From a bacterium (GTDB lineage: Bacteria; Patescibacteriota; Minisyncoccia; Minisyncoccales; Minisyncoccaceae): a DNA stretch of 64,000 nt. Numbering within the stretch: position 1 is the stretch's first letter; each line of letters begins with the position of its first letter. Location of the stretch: the NCBI GenBank assembly GCA_023228085.1, contig JALOBW010000003.1, positions 1 to 64,000 on the forward strand, in the 5' to 3' direction. The position numbers and the translations under genes are program-made. Below the pieces are notes generated by a model, which did not search any database, had not been told where the DNA came from, and worked only from the letters and a program-made list of their open reading frames with translations. Below are positions 50,259-59,266 of this stretch, piece by piece.

Positions 50259-50658
50259 GTCATTGCGAGGAGCGAAGCGACGAAGCAATCTCTGTTTTTG
50301 TTCTTATATACGTAAAACAATTACATAAAAGCATGTACTACATCTATATCATAACCAACAAAATGAATACTGTACTATATGTAGGCATTACAAACAATCT
50401 TGAGCGAAGAATACTAGAACATAGAAATAAAATTTGTTCTAGTTTTAGTAATAAATACAATCTCAATAAGTTGGTTTACTATGAAGAGTATGAAGATGTT
50501 CGCAATGCTATTGAAAGAGAAAAGCAAATAAAAGGAGGCTCTAGAAAAAGAAAAATTGATTTAATAAATAGCTTTAATAAAAATTGGCAAGATTTATTTT
50601 TATAAAAATAAAGGAAACCGAGATTGCTTCACCCTCTGCTGAGGGATTCGCAATGACA
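50259..50658 (+). mobile_element. Candidate element: GIY-YIG gene between inverted repeats
   Basis: Left end TGTCATTGCGA...GAAGCAATCTC (50259-50293) and right end GAGATTGCTTC...TCGCAATGACA (50620-50658) are inverted. The outer 11 and inner 11 bases match, while the middle hairpins differ. The only gene inside is the GIY-YIG nuclease. A second pair of the same ends without a gene lies at 50759-50874. No target-site duplication was found, so mobility is an inference. Confidence 0.55.
50333..50605 (+). CDS. GIY-YIG endonuclease domain protein (UPF0213-like)
   Basis: 90 aa, a single GIY-YIG domain: YYIYIITN, LYVGITNNLERRILEHR (catalytic Arg region), then LVYYEEYEDVRNAIEREKQI with the conserved Glu, and KGGSRKRKIDLIN. 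Stand-alone small members of this kind occur in many bacteria in several copies, with no settled function. Here the gene is enclosed by inverted palindromic repeats, which suggests it may act on them. No SD. Confidence 0.88.
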   Translation: MYYIYIITNKMNTVLYVGITNNLERRILEHRNKICSSFSNKYNLNKLVYYEEYEDVRNAIEREKQIKGGSRKRKIDLINSFNKNWQDLFL

Positions 50659-50758
50659 GATGAAAAGAGATTACTAGATATAAAGACTTCCTATATTTTC
50701 TGATTCACAATTATAAGTAAAGAAATCAATTTTAAAATTACCATATATTAATCAGGCC

Positions 50759-50874
50759 TGTCATTGCGAGGAGCGAAGTGACGAAGCAATCTCTAGAACT
50801 GTTTTGGTTATCCTAAATTTGAATTAAAGGAAACCGAGATTGCTTCACCCTCTGCTGAGGGGCTCGCAATGACA
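50759..50874. mobile_element. ORF-less short version of the same repeat pair
   Basis: Left TGTCATTGCGAGGAGCGAAG... (50759-50793) and right GAGATTGCTTC...GCTCGCAATGACA (50836-50874) match the ends of the element 100 bp upstream, including the AAAGGAAACC that precedes the right end. Only 42 bp separate them. It resembles an internal deletion derivative (MITE). Confidence 0.6.
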
Positions 50875-50880
50875 GAAGAA

Positions 50881-50904
50881 AACTCACCGAGATGGTGAGT
50901 TTTT
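50881..50904 (-). terminator. Terminator of parAB
   Basis: AAACTCACC/GGTGAGTTT stem just past the parB stop. Confidence 0.75.
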
Positions 50905-50907
50905 AGT

Positions 50908-51786
50908 TTATTTGTTAAAGTTTTTCGTCCAATTCTTGAATTCGTTCTCGGAATCAAAATCAACAACAAGTTGGATTTTTCCTTTTTTATTATTAATCTT
51001 TAATTTCTCGTAGCCAAGAATTGCTCTAGCTTTTTTCTCAAAATTATCTTTATTTTCAAATTGATTAGCAATTATCTTAACTCCTTTTTGTCTTGGTTTT
51101 TCACCACGCGAAATTTTCTCAACATCTCTAACGCTATAACTATTGGATAAAATATCTTCAAAAACTTTTTTCTGGATATCTACTTCTTTTATTGAGAGTA
51201 GTGCTCTTGCATGCCCTTCTGTAATCTTTTCTTCTCTTAAAGCTTGGATGATCTCCTCGGGAAGACTTAATACCCTAATACTATTTGCGACAGATTCCCT
51301 ACTTATTCCGGCGATTTGAGCAATCTCTTTTTCACTTAAAGTAAACTCTTCTTTAAGTTGATTTAAGGCTTCGGCTTTATCAATCGGATTAAGATTCTTT
51401 CTCTGGATATTTTCTATTAAAGCAATTTCCAGTTTTTCTTGGCTGTTTCTTTCTTTGATGATTACTGGTATCTGTTTTAATCCAACTATTTTAGAAGCTC
51501 TAAAACGACGTTCTCCAGCGATTATCTGATATTCTGTTGTTATTCCCATTTCAGTTTTCCTTTCAACTCTGGTGACGATTATGGGCTGTAATACGCCATA
51601 CTTTTTAATTGACTCGGCTAAAGAATTAAGCGCTTCTTGATTAAATTCTTTTCTGGGTTGATATGGGTTGGGATGAATTTTATTTATATCTACCCAAAAG
51701 ATGAAGTCCTTTTGAACTGCATCTTCTTTTCTGGCGACCGAGCCATCATTATTTCTTTTTGGTATCAGGGATTCTAATCCTGCCAT
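50908..51786 (-). CDS. parB: Chromosome-partitioning protein ParB
   Basis: 292 aa. N-terminal CTP-binding/parS-clamp region (IHPNPYQPRKEFNQEALNSLAESIKKYG, AGERRFRASKIVGLKQIPVI, LIENIQRKNLNPIDKAEA), the HTH (FTLSEKEIAQIAGISRESVAN) and a C-terminal dimer domain. It loads on parS near the origin; no parS site was found in this window. It follows parA by 10 bp. No SD. Confidence 0.96.
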   Translation of the reverse strand: MAGLESLIPKRNNDGSVARKEDAVQKDFIFWVDINKIHPNPYQPRKEFNQEALNSLAESIKKYGVLQPIIVTRVERKTEMGITTEYQIIAGERRFRASKIVGLKQIPVIIKERNSQEKLEIALIENIQRKNLNPIDKAEALNQLKEEFTLSEKEIAQIAGISRESVANSIRVLSLPEEIIQALREEKITEGHARALLSIKEVDIQKKVFEDILSNSYSVRDVEKISRGEKPRQKGVKIIANQFENKDNFEKKARAILGYEKLKINNKKGKIQLVVDFDSENEFKNWTKNFNK

Positions 51787-51796
51787 ATTTTTGTTT

Positions 51797-52561
51797 TTAT
51801 TTTGTTTTTTCTATTACTTCTCTTGCAAGAGCCCTGAAAGCGTGAATTGCAATGGAATTTGGGGCTGAACGCAAAATTGTTCGACCAGAAATAGGAGCTT
51901 CAGCTAAATCAATTGTTCTGGGAATAATAGCATCAAATACATATCCAGGAAATGATCTCCTCACATCTTTAGCGATTGTCTGACAAAGCATACTTTTGCG
52001 AGCGTACATTGTTAGAACTGCTCCCATGATTTTTATATCCAAATTTAAGTTCTCATTTATAAGCTTCACATTATCTAGTAGTTGTCCAAGTCCTTCTAGT
52101 GACAAATATTCACATTGCATTGGAACCAGAACTTCATCGCAAGCTATAAGAGCATTAAGAGTAAGGATTCCTAAACTTGGAGGACAATCAATAAAGACAT
52201 AATCGTAATTATCTTTGACCATATCTATTACTTCTCTTAATCGGAATTCCCTGTTTTCCATATCAATAAGTTCAACAGTAGCGCCTGCCAAATCGTGAGA
52301 TGTCGGCATAATATCGTAAGCCAAAAAAGAAGTTTTTTTAATAACCTCTCTTGGAGATATCTGACCAATTAAAGCATCGTATACGGAGCTAGAAAGTTTT
52401 TTAGGATCTAGCCCTAGAGAAAAAGTTGCATTCGCTTGAGGATCCATATCTACCAAAAGAACTTTCTTTCCAAATGCTGTCAGAAACACCGGCAGGTTAA
52501 CAGCAACGGCTGTCTTTCCAACACCCCCTTTTTGATTGGCAATAGCTATAACTTTACTCAT
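51797..52561 (-). CDS. parA: Chromosome-partitioning ATPase ParA
   Basis: 254 aa, deviant Walker A KGGVGKTAVAVNL near residue 11, Walker A' VDMDPQANATFSLG, Walker B VFIDCPPSLG. A chromosomal ParA/Soj type without an N-terminal HTH. The promoter (TTGTAA 52592-52597, 17 nt, TAAAAT 52569-52574) puts the start at or one base before the ATG at 52561, so the mRNA is probably leaderless. Confidence 0.96.
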   Translation of the reverse strand: MSKVIAIANQKGGVGKTAVAVNLPVFLTAFGKKVLLVDMDPQANATFSLGLDPKKLSSSVYDALIGQISPREVIKKTSFLAYDIMPTSHDLAGATVELIDMENREFRLREVIDMVKDNYDYVFIDCPPSLGILTLNALIACDEVLVPMQCEYLSLEGLGQLLDNVKLINENLNLDIKIMGAVLTMYARKSMLCQTIAKDVRRSFPGYVFDAIIPRTIDLAEAPISGRTILRSAPNSIAIHAFRALAREVIEKTK

Positions 52562-52568
52562 TATGATA

Positions 52569-52597
52569 ATTTTATCATAACGAATTATATTTTACAA
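52569..52597 (-). promoter_or_regulatory. Promoter of parAB giving a leaderless mRNA
   Basis: TTGTAA, 17-nt spacer, TAAAAT on the minus strand; the predicted start at about 52562 adjoins the parA ATG. Confidence 0.55.
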
Positions 52598-52634
52598 ATT
52601 GAAAAAACTGTGTTAAATATTAGTAATGTAGCTT

Positions 52635-52719
52635 GCCGAAGTGGCGGAATCCGGCAGACGCGTAGCACTCAAAATGCTATGGGAGCAATCCCGTGTGGGT
52701 TCAATTCCCACCTTCGGCA
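52635..52719 (+). tRNA. tRNA-Leu (CAA)
   Basis: 85 nt class II tRNA. Acceptor GCCGAAG/CTTCGGC, anticodon loop CTCAAAA (anticodon CAA), long variable arm TGGGAGCAATCCCGT, T-arm GTGGG-TTCAATT-CCCAC, discriminator A. CCA not encoded. Confidence 0.97.
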
Positions 52720-52873
52720 CATGCAACAAAATAATACCCTAAAGGGTATTTTTTGTTGCACATATCTCGCAAGGTGGGAATTGAAGGAAGGCTTGACTGA
52801 AGCCGCACCGGGCTTTTGAAGCTTTAGTAAAAGCTTCAAAAGAATTCCCACCGTAAAATGTCGGAATTGAAGA
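52700..52873 (+). repeat. Alternating inverted copies of the tRNA-Leu T-arm
   Basis: TTCAATTCCCACCTT of the tRNA (52700-52714) is repeated inverted and perfectly (15 nt) at 52771-52785. Between them sits the terminator ATACCC-TAAA-GGGTAT inside TGCAACAAAA/TTTTGTTGCA. Beyond follow a direct copy AATTCCCACC (52843-52852), with a 12-bp TTTTGAAGCTTT hairpin in between, and another inverted fragment GGAATTGAAG. No gene in this stretch. Confidence 0.87.
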
Positions 52874-52875
52874 CT

Positions 52876-52899
52876 AAAACCCAACTGGGGTTTTAAGTT
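52876..52899 (-). terminator. Terminator of the EEP nuclease gene
   Basis: AAAACCC/GGGGTTTT stem past the stop at 52905. Confidence 0.65.
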
Positions 52900-52904
52900 T
52901 GTTT

Positions 52905-53672
52905 TTATCTATTGTTTTTAATTTCCAATATGACAGCAGAATGATCGCTTAATTTTTCCTTTTTTGTGTCATGAAAATAATAGCACTTTTCGATTACTGA
53001 AAGTAAATTCCTTGAAGTAAAAAAATGATCGTATCGATAACCATTACCAGTTCGCCCAACCCAGCTATATTCTTTTTGATCAGGATTTAGATGGCGAAAA
53101 GAATCAGAAAGCCCATAATTTTGTAAAAATGAATAAAAATCATATTCCCATGCCTCGAAAAAGGAATAATGAGGTATGTGATTTGGTTCTAAGATGTTAA
53201 AATCACCACAAAGAATTGTATGAGTGCCTTCTTTTTTTGAAATAAGTGCTTTTTGTACTTTTTCAATAAAATATTTCTTTCTAGCAATCTTTCCTGGACT
53301 TCTATCTCGCGAAGGCACATATATCCCGATAATATCTATGCTCTTGCCGTTTAATACTATTTTTACCGAAGCTACCCTAGAGCTTAGATTGTCTTCGGAG
53401 TTATAAAAGGAGATCGGCATTATTGAATGCTTACTTATTATCATTACTCCGTATTCGTTATTCTTTGGTTTTTCAAAAATAACGTTGTAGTGATTTTTTT
53501 TGAAATATTCTTCTATAAAAAGACAACCCCTACTGTTTTTGGTTTCAGTTAAGATAAAAACATCATCATCTAATCGATGAGCCAACCAATCTGCCTGTTT
53601 CTCTGCTCTTTCAATAGACGGATTTGCTATATTCCAACAAAAAAGCGAGAGGTTATTATTTTTTAATTTCAT
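52905..53672 (-). CDS. Endonuclease/exonuclease/phosphatase-family protein
   Basis: 255 aa EEP fold, as in ExoIII and DNase I: FCWNIANPS, ILTETKNSRG (metal Glu), IIGIYVPSRDRS, LCGDFNIL (catalytic Asp/Asn) and the C-terminal SDHSAVI (Asp-His). Closest in style to ExoIII/APE-like nucleases, but the AP-endonuclease specificity loop cannot be judged. A role in base-excision repair is likely. AGGAAAGG lies 12 nt before the ATG, too far for a good SD. Confidence 0.85.
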   Translation of the reverse strand: MKLKNNNLSLFCWNIANPSIERAEKQADWLAHRLDDDVFILTETKNSRGCLFIEEYFKKNHYNVIFEKPKNNEYGVMIISKHSIMPISFYNSEDNLSSRVASVKIVLNGKSIDIIGIYVPSRDRSPGKIARKKYFIEKVQKALISKKEGTHTILCGDFNILEPNHIPHYSFFEAWEYDFYSFLQNYGLSDSFRHLNPDQKEYSWVGRTGNGYRYDHFFTSRNLLSVIEKCYYFHDTKKEKLSDHSAVILEIKNNR

Positions 53673-53703
53673 TTTTGATAGAACCTTTCCTAATTATAAA
53701 TGT

Positions 53704-54318
53704 TTATTTAATAAAAAATCTAAAACTTCCATATATTGAATTAAGGGCGAAATATACAAGAATTATTGAGAAGACTTTAAAAACTATGGAGACATAGTTC
53801 TTTTTGATAAGGATTGACCTAAAACGAGAAAAAATAAATACCAAAGCTACTGTTGCAATAAGCCAACCTAATTCAAAAACTCCTAAGAATATAAATTGTC
53901 CAAATTGAATACTATTTTTAAGTAGAAATGCCTGAGGAATACATACAGTAATCCAAAATATCCAAAACGAACCATTAAATATCATTAAAAGAAATATTTT
54001 TTTGAAATCAAAAATATCTCCCTCTCCTCCAATAGTTTTAATCTTCCAGATTTTTGTAGCTAGCCAAATTAAAATTCCAGCTCCAATTAGAGAGATACTA
54101 TAAAAAACTGACTCTGGGATTGGGATAGAAAAAAATGCTAATAAAATCAGCAGTGCGATTGAAATCTCCGAAGTCATTGCCATAAAAACAACTGGTAAAC
54201 TTTTTTTAAAACCCTTCCTTAAACTTTCAGTAAAAGAAGCAGTTAATATAGGACCAGGTGTCATACCACCAATAAAACCTAATGTAAATATTCCGAGAAG
54301 TTGACCCAATAAATCCAT
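53704..54318 (-). CDS. LysE/RhtB-family amino-acid exporter
   Basis: 204 aa, six TM helices. The N-terminal LGFIGGMTPGPILTASFTESL is the LysE-family signature (GxxPGP). Such proteins export amino acids such as lysine, threonine or homoserine; the substrate is unknown. In a fermenting epibiont it may discharge excess amino acids. No SD. Confidence 0.9.
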   Translation of the reverse strand: MDLLGQLLGIFTLGFIGGMTPGPILTASFTESLRKGFKKSLPVVFMAMTSEISIALLILLAFFSIPIPESVFYSISLIGAGILIWLATKIWKIKTIGGEGDIFDFKKIFLLMIFNGSFWIFWITVCIPQAFLLKNSIQFGQFIFLGVFELGWLIATVALVFIFSRFRSILIKKNYVSIVFKVFSIILVYFALNSIYGSFRFFIK

Positions 54319-54391
54319 AAATAGTTTTAATTTATTTCTTTTAGTTATTGTATCATAATCAAGATAAAATATTAAAATAGTGTAGATGCAA

Positions 54392-54416
54392 AAAAGAACC
54401 TTAGGGGTTCTTTTTA
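54392..54416 (-). terminator. Terminator of the kor-glmU-like cluster
   Basis: AAAGAACC/GGTTCTTT stem with a short loop just past the stop at 54414, with T-runs on both sides. Confidence 0.75.
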
Positions 54417-55595
54417 TTTAATATCCTCACTCACTTTTGAGCCTGGTTCAGTGATCACACCTGCCCAAATCTTTCTTCCTGGATAAATCATTGTATTGAT
54501 TCCTATTTTTGCGTTGTCACCAATAATAGTTCCGAATTTTCTCCTACCAGTATCAATTAGCTTATCTTTGATTTTCGTTTTAACATTTTCGTTGTCGTGC
54601 CTCAAATTAGCAGTAATTGTCCCTGCTCCAATATTGCAATTTTCTCCAATTATTGAATCTCCTATGTAAGATAAATGTTGGATTTTGCTTCCTTTTCCGA
54701 TAATTGAGTTTTTAATTTCTACTGATTGCCCTATTTTTACATTGTCCTCAATAGCACAGTTGTTGTGTATATAACAGTTTGGACCGATGACACAATTTTT
54801 ACCGATATACACTGGTCCTTCAATATAGGCGCCGTTTTTAATAATCGTGTTTTCTCCAACAAAAACGTCTCCTTTTATCGTCGCTCTATCTTCTACTATG
54901 CATTCGCTTTTTTCTTTTTCTACTAAGTTGAATAATGATTCAAATGCATTAAAAACATCCCATGGATATGAAGATGGAAACCATTTTTGAGCAACTGAAA
55001 AGTAAACCTTCTCTCTAGCAATAAGATTTTTTACATAATCAGTAAATTCATATTCCCCCCTTGGAGATTTGTCTATTTTTTGAGTAAAGATGTCTTTTGG
55101 TAAGTAATATAATCCAGTATTAACAAGGTTGGATGTTGGATTCTCTGGTTTTTCAACTATTTCAGTGATAAAATCGTCTTTGATCATAATTACTCCGAAT
55201 GAAGAAGGATTGGGATGCTCTTGGACTAATACCCCCGGGAATTTTTCAACAAGCCTTTCAATATCTTCCTTAAAATAAAAATCGTCTCCGTAAAGAATCA
55301 GAAATCTATCCCTTAAATTTGGTTTACACAACTCAGCAGCAGCTCCAGTACCATCTATTTTTTCTTGAAATACATAATTAATTTTGATTCCTTTGTATCC
55401 TTCACCGAAATACTCTTTGATCATTTCGGCTTTGTAATTGACTACAAAAAAAACTTCATCAACTATTCCGACCAGTTGATTAAGATTGTGTTCCAGTATA
55501 GATTTTCCAAATATTGAAAATAAGGGCTTAGGTCTTGTCACCGAAAGAGGCATAAATCTAATTCCATTTCCAGCTGTTAAGATTATTGCTTGCAT
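54414..55595 (-). CDS. Sugar-1-phosphate nucleotidylyltransferase/acetyltransferase (GlmU-like)
   Basis: 393 aa. N-terminal nucleotidyltransferase domain ([46 protein letters not shown]). A C-terminal left-handed beta-helix of hexapeptides follows ([42 protein letters not shown]). The layout matches archaeal-type bifunctional enzymes that acetylate glucosamine-1-P and make UDP-GlcNAc. It would feed MurA. Whether the sugar is GlcNAc or glucose cannot be decided by eye. Confidence 0.87.
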   Translation of the reverse strand: MQAIILTAGNGIRFMPLSVTRPKPLFSIFGKSILEHNLNQLVGIVDEVFFVVNYKAEMIKEYFGEGYKGIKINYVFQEKIDGTGAAAELCKPNLRDRFLILYGDDFYFKEDIERLVEKFPGVLVQEHPNPSSFGVIMIKDDFITEIVEKPENPTSNLVNTGLYYLPKDIFTQKIDKSPRGEYEFTDYVKNLIAREKVYFSVAQKWFPSSYPWDVFNAFESLFNLVEKEKSECIVEDRATIKGDVFVGENTIIKNGAYIEGPVYIGKNCVIGPNCYIHNNCAIEDNVKIGQSVEIKNSIIGKGSKIQHLSYIGDSIIGENCNIGAGTITANLRHDNENVKTKIKDKLIDTGRRKFGTIIGDNAKIGINTMIYPGRKIWAGVITEPGSKVSEDIK

Positions 55596-55599
55596 ATTT

Positions 55600-56580
55600 T
55601 TATATTAAATCCATTATTGTTTTTACCAATGCTTTTGGATTATGAATAGGATTATTTTCTGCTAATAGAAGATTCTTACCTATATATTTCCTTTGGTCCA
55701 AATTATCATCAATTTCTACAAAAGACAATAATTCAGGATGTTTTCTTTTAAATTCGGCAAACTTACTATTTGCAACAAACTTATTATTATATACTACAAA
55801 ATCCGTTTTTCCTTTTAGATATTTTTCTATTTTTTCATTAAAATCATGAACACTGAGATTATTGGACTCTCCATTTTTGGTCATTATGTTGCAGACATAT
55901 ATTTTTTTTGCTTTGCTTTTCCTAATAGCTTGACTAAGACCATCTACTATTAGAACTTGTATGAGCGAAGAGTATAAATCACCTGGTCCAATAATAATTG
56001 CATCTGCCGATAAAATTGCATCTCTTGCGTGGGGACAAATATTAGCCTTTGGCTTAATGTAAACGTCTTCAATTTTTAGTTCTGGGTTATGTTTTGGGAT
56101 ATCAATATTTGTTTCCCCCATTATTTCTTTTCCATTTTCTAATTTTGCTATTAATTCGGAATTTGAAAATGTGGTTGATGGATATACTTTGTATCCATCT
56201 TTGAGCAAGTCATTAAGTTTCCTAAACATTTCTCCATAGCTTCTATCTAGACCCAAAAACATACCCAATAGGAAAAGATTTCCTAGATTATGTCCACTAA
56301 ATTTACCTTCCTTAAACCTATAATTCAAGATTTCTTGGACAATAGGATTAAAATTAGATAGTTCCAAAAATGCCCTCCTAATATCTCCCAAAGCAATCAT
56401 TTTATAATCTTTTCTAATATCTCCAGACGAGCCACCTGAATCAAGAACAGATGATACTACTGTAATATCAATAGGATATGTTTTTAACTGCGAAAGCAAC
56501 GCCTTTGGCATAGCGTTGCCTCCTCCGATACAAACAATTCTTTTTTTGTTTTCTTTTTTTATGAATGGGTTTTTAAACAT
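55600..56580 (-). CDS. yvcK: YvcK/CofD-family gluconeogenesis factor
   Basis: 326 aa: [51 protein letters not shown] and [14 protein letters not shown] are the UDP-sugar-binding blocks of YvcK. YvcK senses UDP-GlcNAc and affects wall synthesis and gluconeogenesis. Its place between korB and the GlmU-like gene fits that role. It overlaps korB by 22 bp. Confidence 0.92.
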   Translation of the reverse strand: MFKNPFIKKENKKRIVCIGGGNAMPKALLSQLKTYPIDITVVSSVLDSGGSSGDIRKDYKMIALGDIRRAFLELSNFNPIVQEILNYRFKEGKFSGHNLGNLFLLGMFLGLDRSYGEMFRKLNDLLKDGYKVYPSTTFSNSELIAKLENGKEIMGETNIDIPKHNPELKIEDVYIKPKANICPHARDAILSADAIIIGPGDLYSSLIQVLIVDGLSQAIRKSKAKKIYVCNIMTKNGESNNLSVHDFNEKIEKYLKGKTDFVVYNNKFVANSKFAEFKRKHPELLSFVEIDDNLDQRKYIGKNLLLAENNPIHNPKALVKTIMDLI

Positions 56581-57404
56581 TTTTCAAAGTCTTCCTTTCT
56601 TGGAACTAATGATAGCGTTTCTGATTCAAATACTGGCCTATCAGTTTTATACATCACTCCTAATGGTATTCTGCCTTCTCCATTATAATTCCATTCACGA
56701 GCAAGTTTCAATGCAGACTCTTTTGATTCCAAATTAGGATTTTGACTATAGTAAACTCTTTCATTATAAAACTCAATAGTATTATAAAATGACACACAAG
56801 GTTGTAATATTTCTATAAATGAAAATCCTTTATGCTCTGCTCCCTCTAAGACAAGATTTTTAACGTCTTCAATCCTAGATGAATAAGCTCTTGCGATAAA
56901 CGATGCATTACTAGCAATTAGTAGTTCCAAAGGATTTAGAGGTTCCTCAATACTTCCACTAGGAGTAGATCTTGTTTTTAATCCCTTAGGAGTCACTGCT
57001 GTAAATTGTCCTGTTGTTAAGGCAAAAAGCCTATTATTATGCATTATAACTGTTATATCAGTGTTTCTTTTTGCTGCATGAATCAGATGTGAAATACCTT
57101 CGTCTAAGCAACCACCATCTCCTAAAAAGGCAAACACTTTGAGATCTGGATTCCCCATCTTGATACCTTCGGCTAATGAAATTGATCTACCGTGCAATCC
57201 AATAAAACTATTTAACCCCAAATAATCAGCTATTTTTGAACTACATCCAATGTCTCCTGTGATAACGATGTTTTCTTTTGGGGTGCCAGACTCAATCATA
57301 GAGGTGACAGCTTGCTTGAAAGCCATTAGAATGCCAAAATCACCACATCCTGGACACCATGTATTGGGACAATTTGTATCTAAGTTTATTTTTTTCGTTT
57401 CCAT
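56559..57404 (-). CDS. korB: 2-oxoacid:ferredoxin oxidoreductase, beta subunit
   Basis: 281 aa. TPP-binding motif GDGGCLDEGISHLIHAAKR...NN, and N-terminal CPNTWCPGCGDFG, whose Cys bind an Fe-S cluster with CVSF later. It oxidises a 2-oxoacid (pyruvate or 2-oxoglutarate) to acyl-CoA with ferredoxin. Two-subunit type with the fused alpha/gamma subunit upstream. The product would feed AcdAB. Confidence 0.92.
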   Translation of the reverse strand: METKKINLDTNCPNTWCPGCGDFGILMAFKQAVTSMIESGTPKENIVITGDIGCSSKIADYLGLNSFIGLHGRSISLAEGIKMGNPDLKVFAFLGDGGCLDEGISHLIHAAKRNTDITVIMHNNRLFALTTGQFTAVTPKGLKTRSTPSGSIEEPLNPLELLIASNASFIARAYSSRIEDVKNLVLEGAEHKGFSFIEILQPCVSFYNTIEFYNERVYYSQNPNLESKESALKLAREWNYNGEGRIPLGVMYKTDRPVFESETLSLVPRKEDFEKCLKTHS

Positions 57405-57419
57405 AGTAATTTTTTATTT

Positions 57420-59087
57420 TTATACTTTCATTGCTTTGGTAATCCTATCTTCAAGCTCCTCAATCGTAAATGGTCTTGATGTGTACTTCAAAACTTTTTT
57501 ATCAGCATATATCCCATTCATCGCCATCAATACTCCCAATTGTCCTGTAGTATTATTTTCAACTAATATTATTTCTTCCACGTCCTGAAGGGCTTTAATC
57601 ATTTGTTTTACTGGAAATGGAGACATTAATATTGGCTGAACGAATTTTAAACCAAGATTTTCTGATGCTTCTCTTACAGCCCCAGCGGTAAATCCCCATG
57701 AAATAACTGCTATTTTTGATTTTTTATTCCCATAGATTTTAATTGCATCTTCACTATCAGCAATTTTTTTCATCTCTTCAAACTTCCTAATTCTTTTTTC
57801 TTGCATTGCAGTAATAATCGCTTCATTTTCTTCAACAGTTAAGCCCGACTCGTCGTGCTCATAACTGCTAGTTTTTATTAATGCGTCTTTTGTTCCAGGG
57901 AAAGACAATGGAGATATTCCACTTTCCGTAATTGAATATCTTTTATATTCTCCTTTCTTATTCCATAAAAGCTCTTTTTCTTTCCTTATACCTTTAAAAA
58001 TATTCTTGCTGACTGAAAAAGTACCTTCAGAAAGTTCTTTGTCTAAAAGAAGGATTGATGGAGTTTGATATTTCCAACTCCAATTAAGAAGATTACCAGT
58101 CCAAATTGCTGATTCCTCGCTGTTTGATGGAGCGGCTACAAAATTCTCAAAGTCTCCTGGTCCCGGGTTAATACAAAACAATAAATCGGATTGCCCGCTA
58201 TATGTGGGGACACCTGTCGCAGGTCCCATTCTTTGGCTATTTACAAATAAAACTGGTGTTTCTGATATTGCAGAAAGACAAATAGCTTCTGACATTAGGG
58301 CAAATCCACCACTTGAACTAGCGACCATAGTTCTTTTTCCTGCATATGCTGAACCAATAGCCTCATTAGCGACTGCGATTTCGTTTTCTGGTTGAATAGT
58401 GACTACTCCGAGATCTTTTTCATGTTCAGCAAAATAATGTAAAATCCCACTAGCTGGAGTCATTGGATATGCATAATAAATATCCAAACCAGCTTTTGTG
58501 GCTCCAAGAGCTGCAGCTTCATTACCTGTCATTAGATATTCTGGATTCTTAGCTTTGCTTTTTTCTATTTTGGTTAATGTATTTACACTATCATAAGCTT
58601 GCTTAGCAATTTCCATATTTAAATTATCTTTCTCTCCAAATTCTTTTTCTAAAACATTCTTTGCAATGGACCAATTAATCCCAATAATTTTTAAAAAACC
58701 TCCAATCATCGCAGTATTAGCCATGATAGGTTTCCCCTGTAAATGCTTAACGATAGAATCGGCGTCAATTCCAATTCCCTTTTCTTCTGGATTTTTATTC
58801 TTGTTAAATATCAAAATTCCTTTTGTATTAAGGTCCTTTTCATGCAAATCAATTGTTTTTTTATCAAAAGCAACCAGCACGTCAATTTTCTCTCTTCTAC
58901 CTGCAATAAATTCGTCCGATATTCTAATTTGTGAGAAATTGTGCCCCCCTTTGATTAACGATTGATAGTCGTCATATATATATACGAAATAGCCAAGTTT
59001 TTTGAAAATTTTTGCAATAATGAGCCCTGCTTTTCTAGACCCTTGTCCCGCAGCGCCACCAACAATAATTGAATAATCTTTTTTCAT
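57420..59087 (-). CDS. korA: 2-oxoacid:ferredoxin oxidoreductase, fused gamma-alpha subunit
   Basis: 555 aa. The gamma domain comes first (IIVGGAAGQGSRKAGLIIAK, GGHNFSQIRIS; about 1-180). The alpha pyrimidine-binding domain follows (TGNEAAALGATKAGLDIYYA, YPMTPASG), then a C-terminal domain (VEEIILVENNTTGQLGVLM). A TATAAT (-10) with TGACA 17 nt upstream lies about 45 bp before the gene. First gene of korA-korB-yvcK-glmU-like. Confidence 0.92.
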   Translation of the reverse strand: MKKDYSIIVGGAAGQGSRKAGLIIAKIFKKLGYFVYIYDDYQSLIKGGHNFSQIRISDEFIAGRREKIDVLVAFDKKTIDLHEKDLNTKGILIFNKNKNPEEKGIGIDADSIVKHLQGKPIMANTAMIGGFLKIIGINWSIAKNVLEKEFGEKDNLNMEIAKQAYDSVNTLTKIEKSKAKNPEYLMTGNEAAALGATKAGLDIYYAYPMTPASGILHYFAEHEKDLGVVTIQPENEIAVANEAIGSAYAGKRTMVASSSGGFALMSEAICLSAISETPVLFVNSQRMGPATGVPTYSGQSDLLFCINPGPGDFENFVAAPSNSEESAIWTGNLLNWSWKYQTPSILLLDKELSEGTFSVSKNIFKGIRKEKELLWNKKGEYKRYSITESGISPLSFPGTKDALIKTSSYEHDESGLTVEENEAIITAMQEKRIRKFEEMKKIADSEDAIKIYGNKKSKIAVISWGFTAGAVREASENLGLKFVQPILMSPFPVKQMIKALQDVEEIILVENNTTGQLGVLMAMNGIYADKKVLKYTSRPFTIEELEDRITKAMKV

Positions 59088-59244
59088 TATTTGTATTTTT
59101 AACCTATTAACGACTAAATTATATTATAAAAAGTATCCCTTGTCATTCAGGAAACTCACCTAATTTTCGTTAGGTTTTGTTTCTTTAATATTTTTGTTGA
59201 ATAATCCATTTGACTTGATTATACCAAAATTATACTTGAAATCA

Positions 59245-59266
59245 AAAAAGGGCACTACCCCTTTTA
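59245..59266 (-). terminator. Terminator of pepF
   Basis: AAAAGGG/CCCTTTT stem at the stop codon followed by TTGATT on the minus strand. Confidence 0.65.

Noticed and set aside
50908..52561. Replication origin next to parAB
   Set aside because: No dnaA or dnaN, no DnaA-box cluster and no parS palindrome in the window; parAB position alone is not enough.
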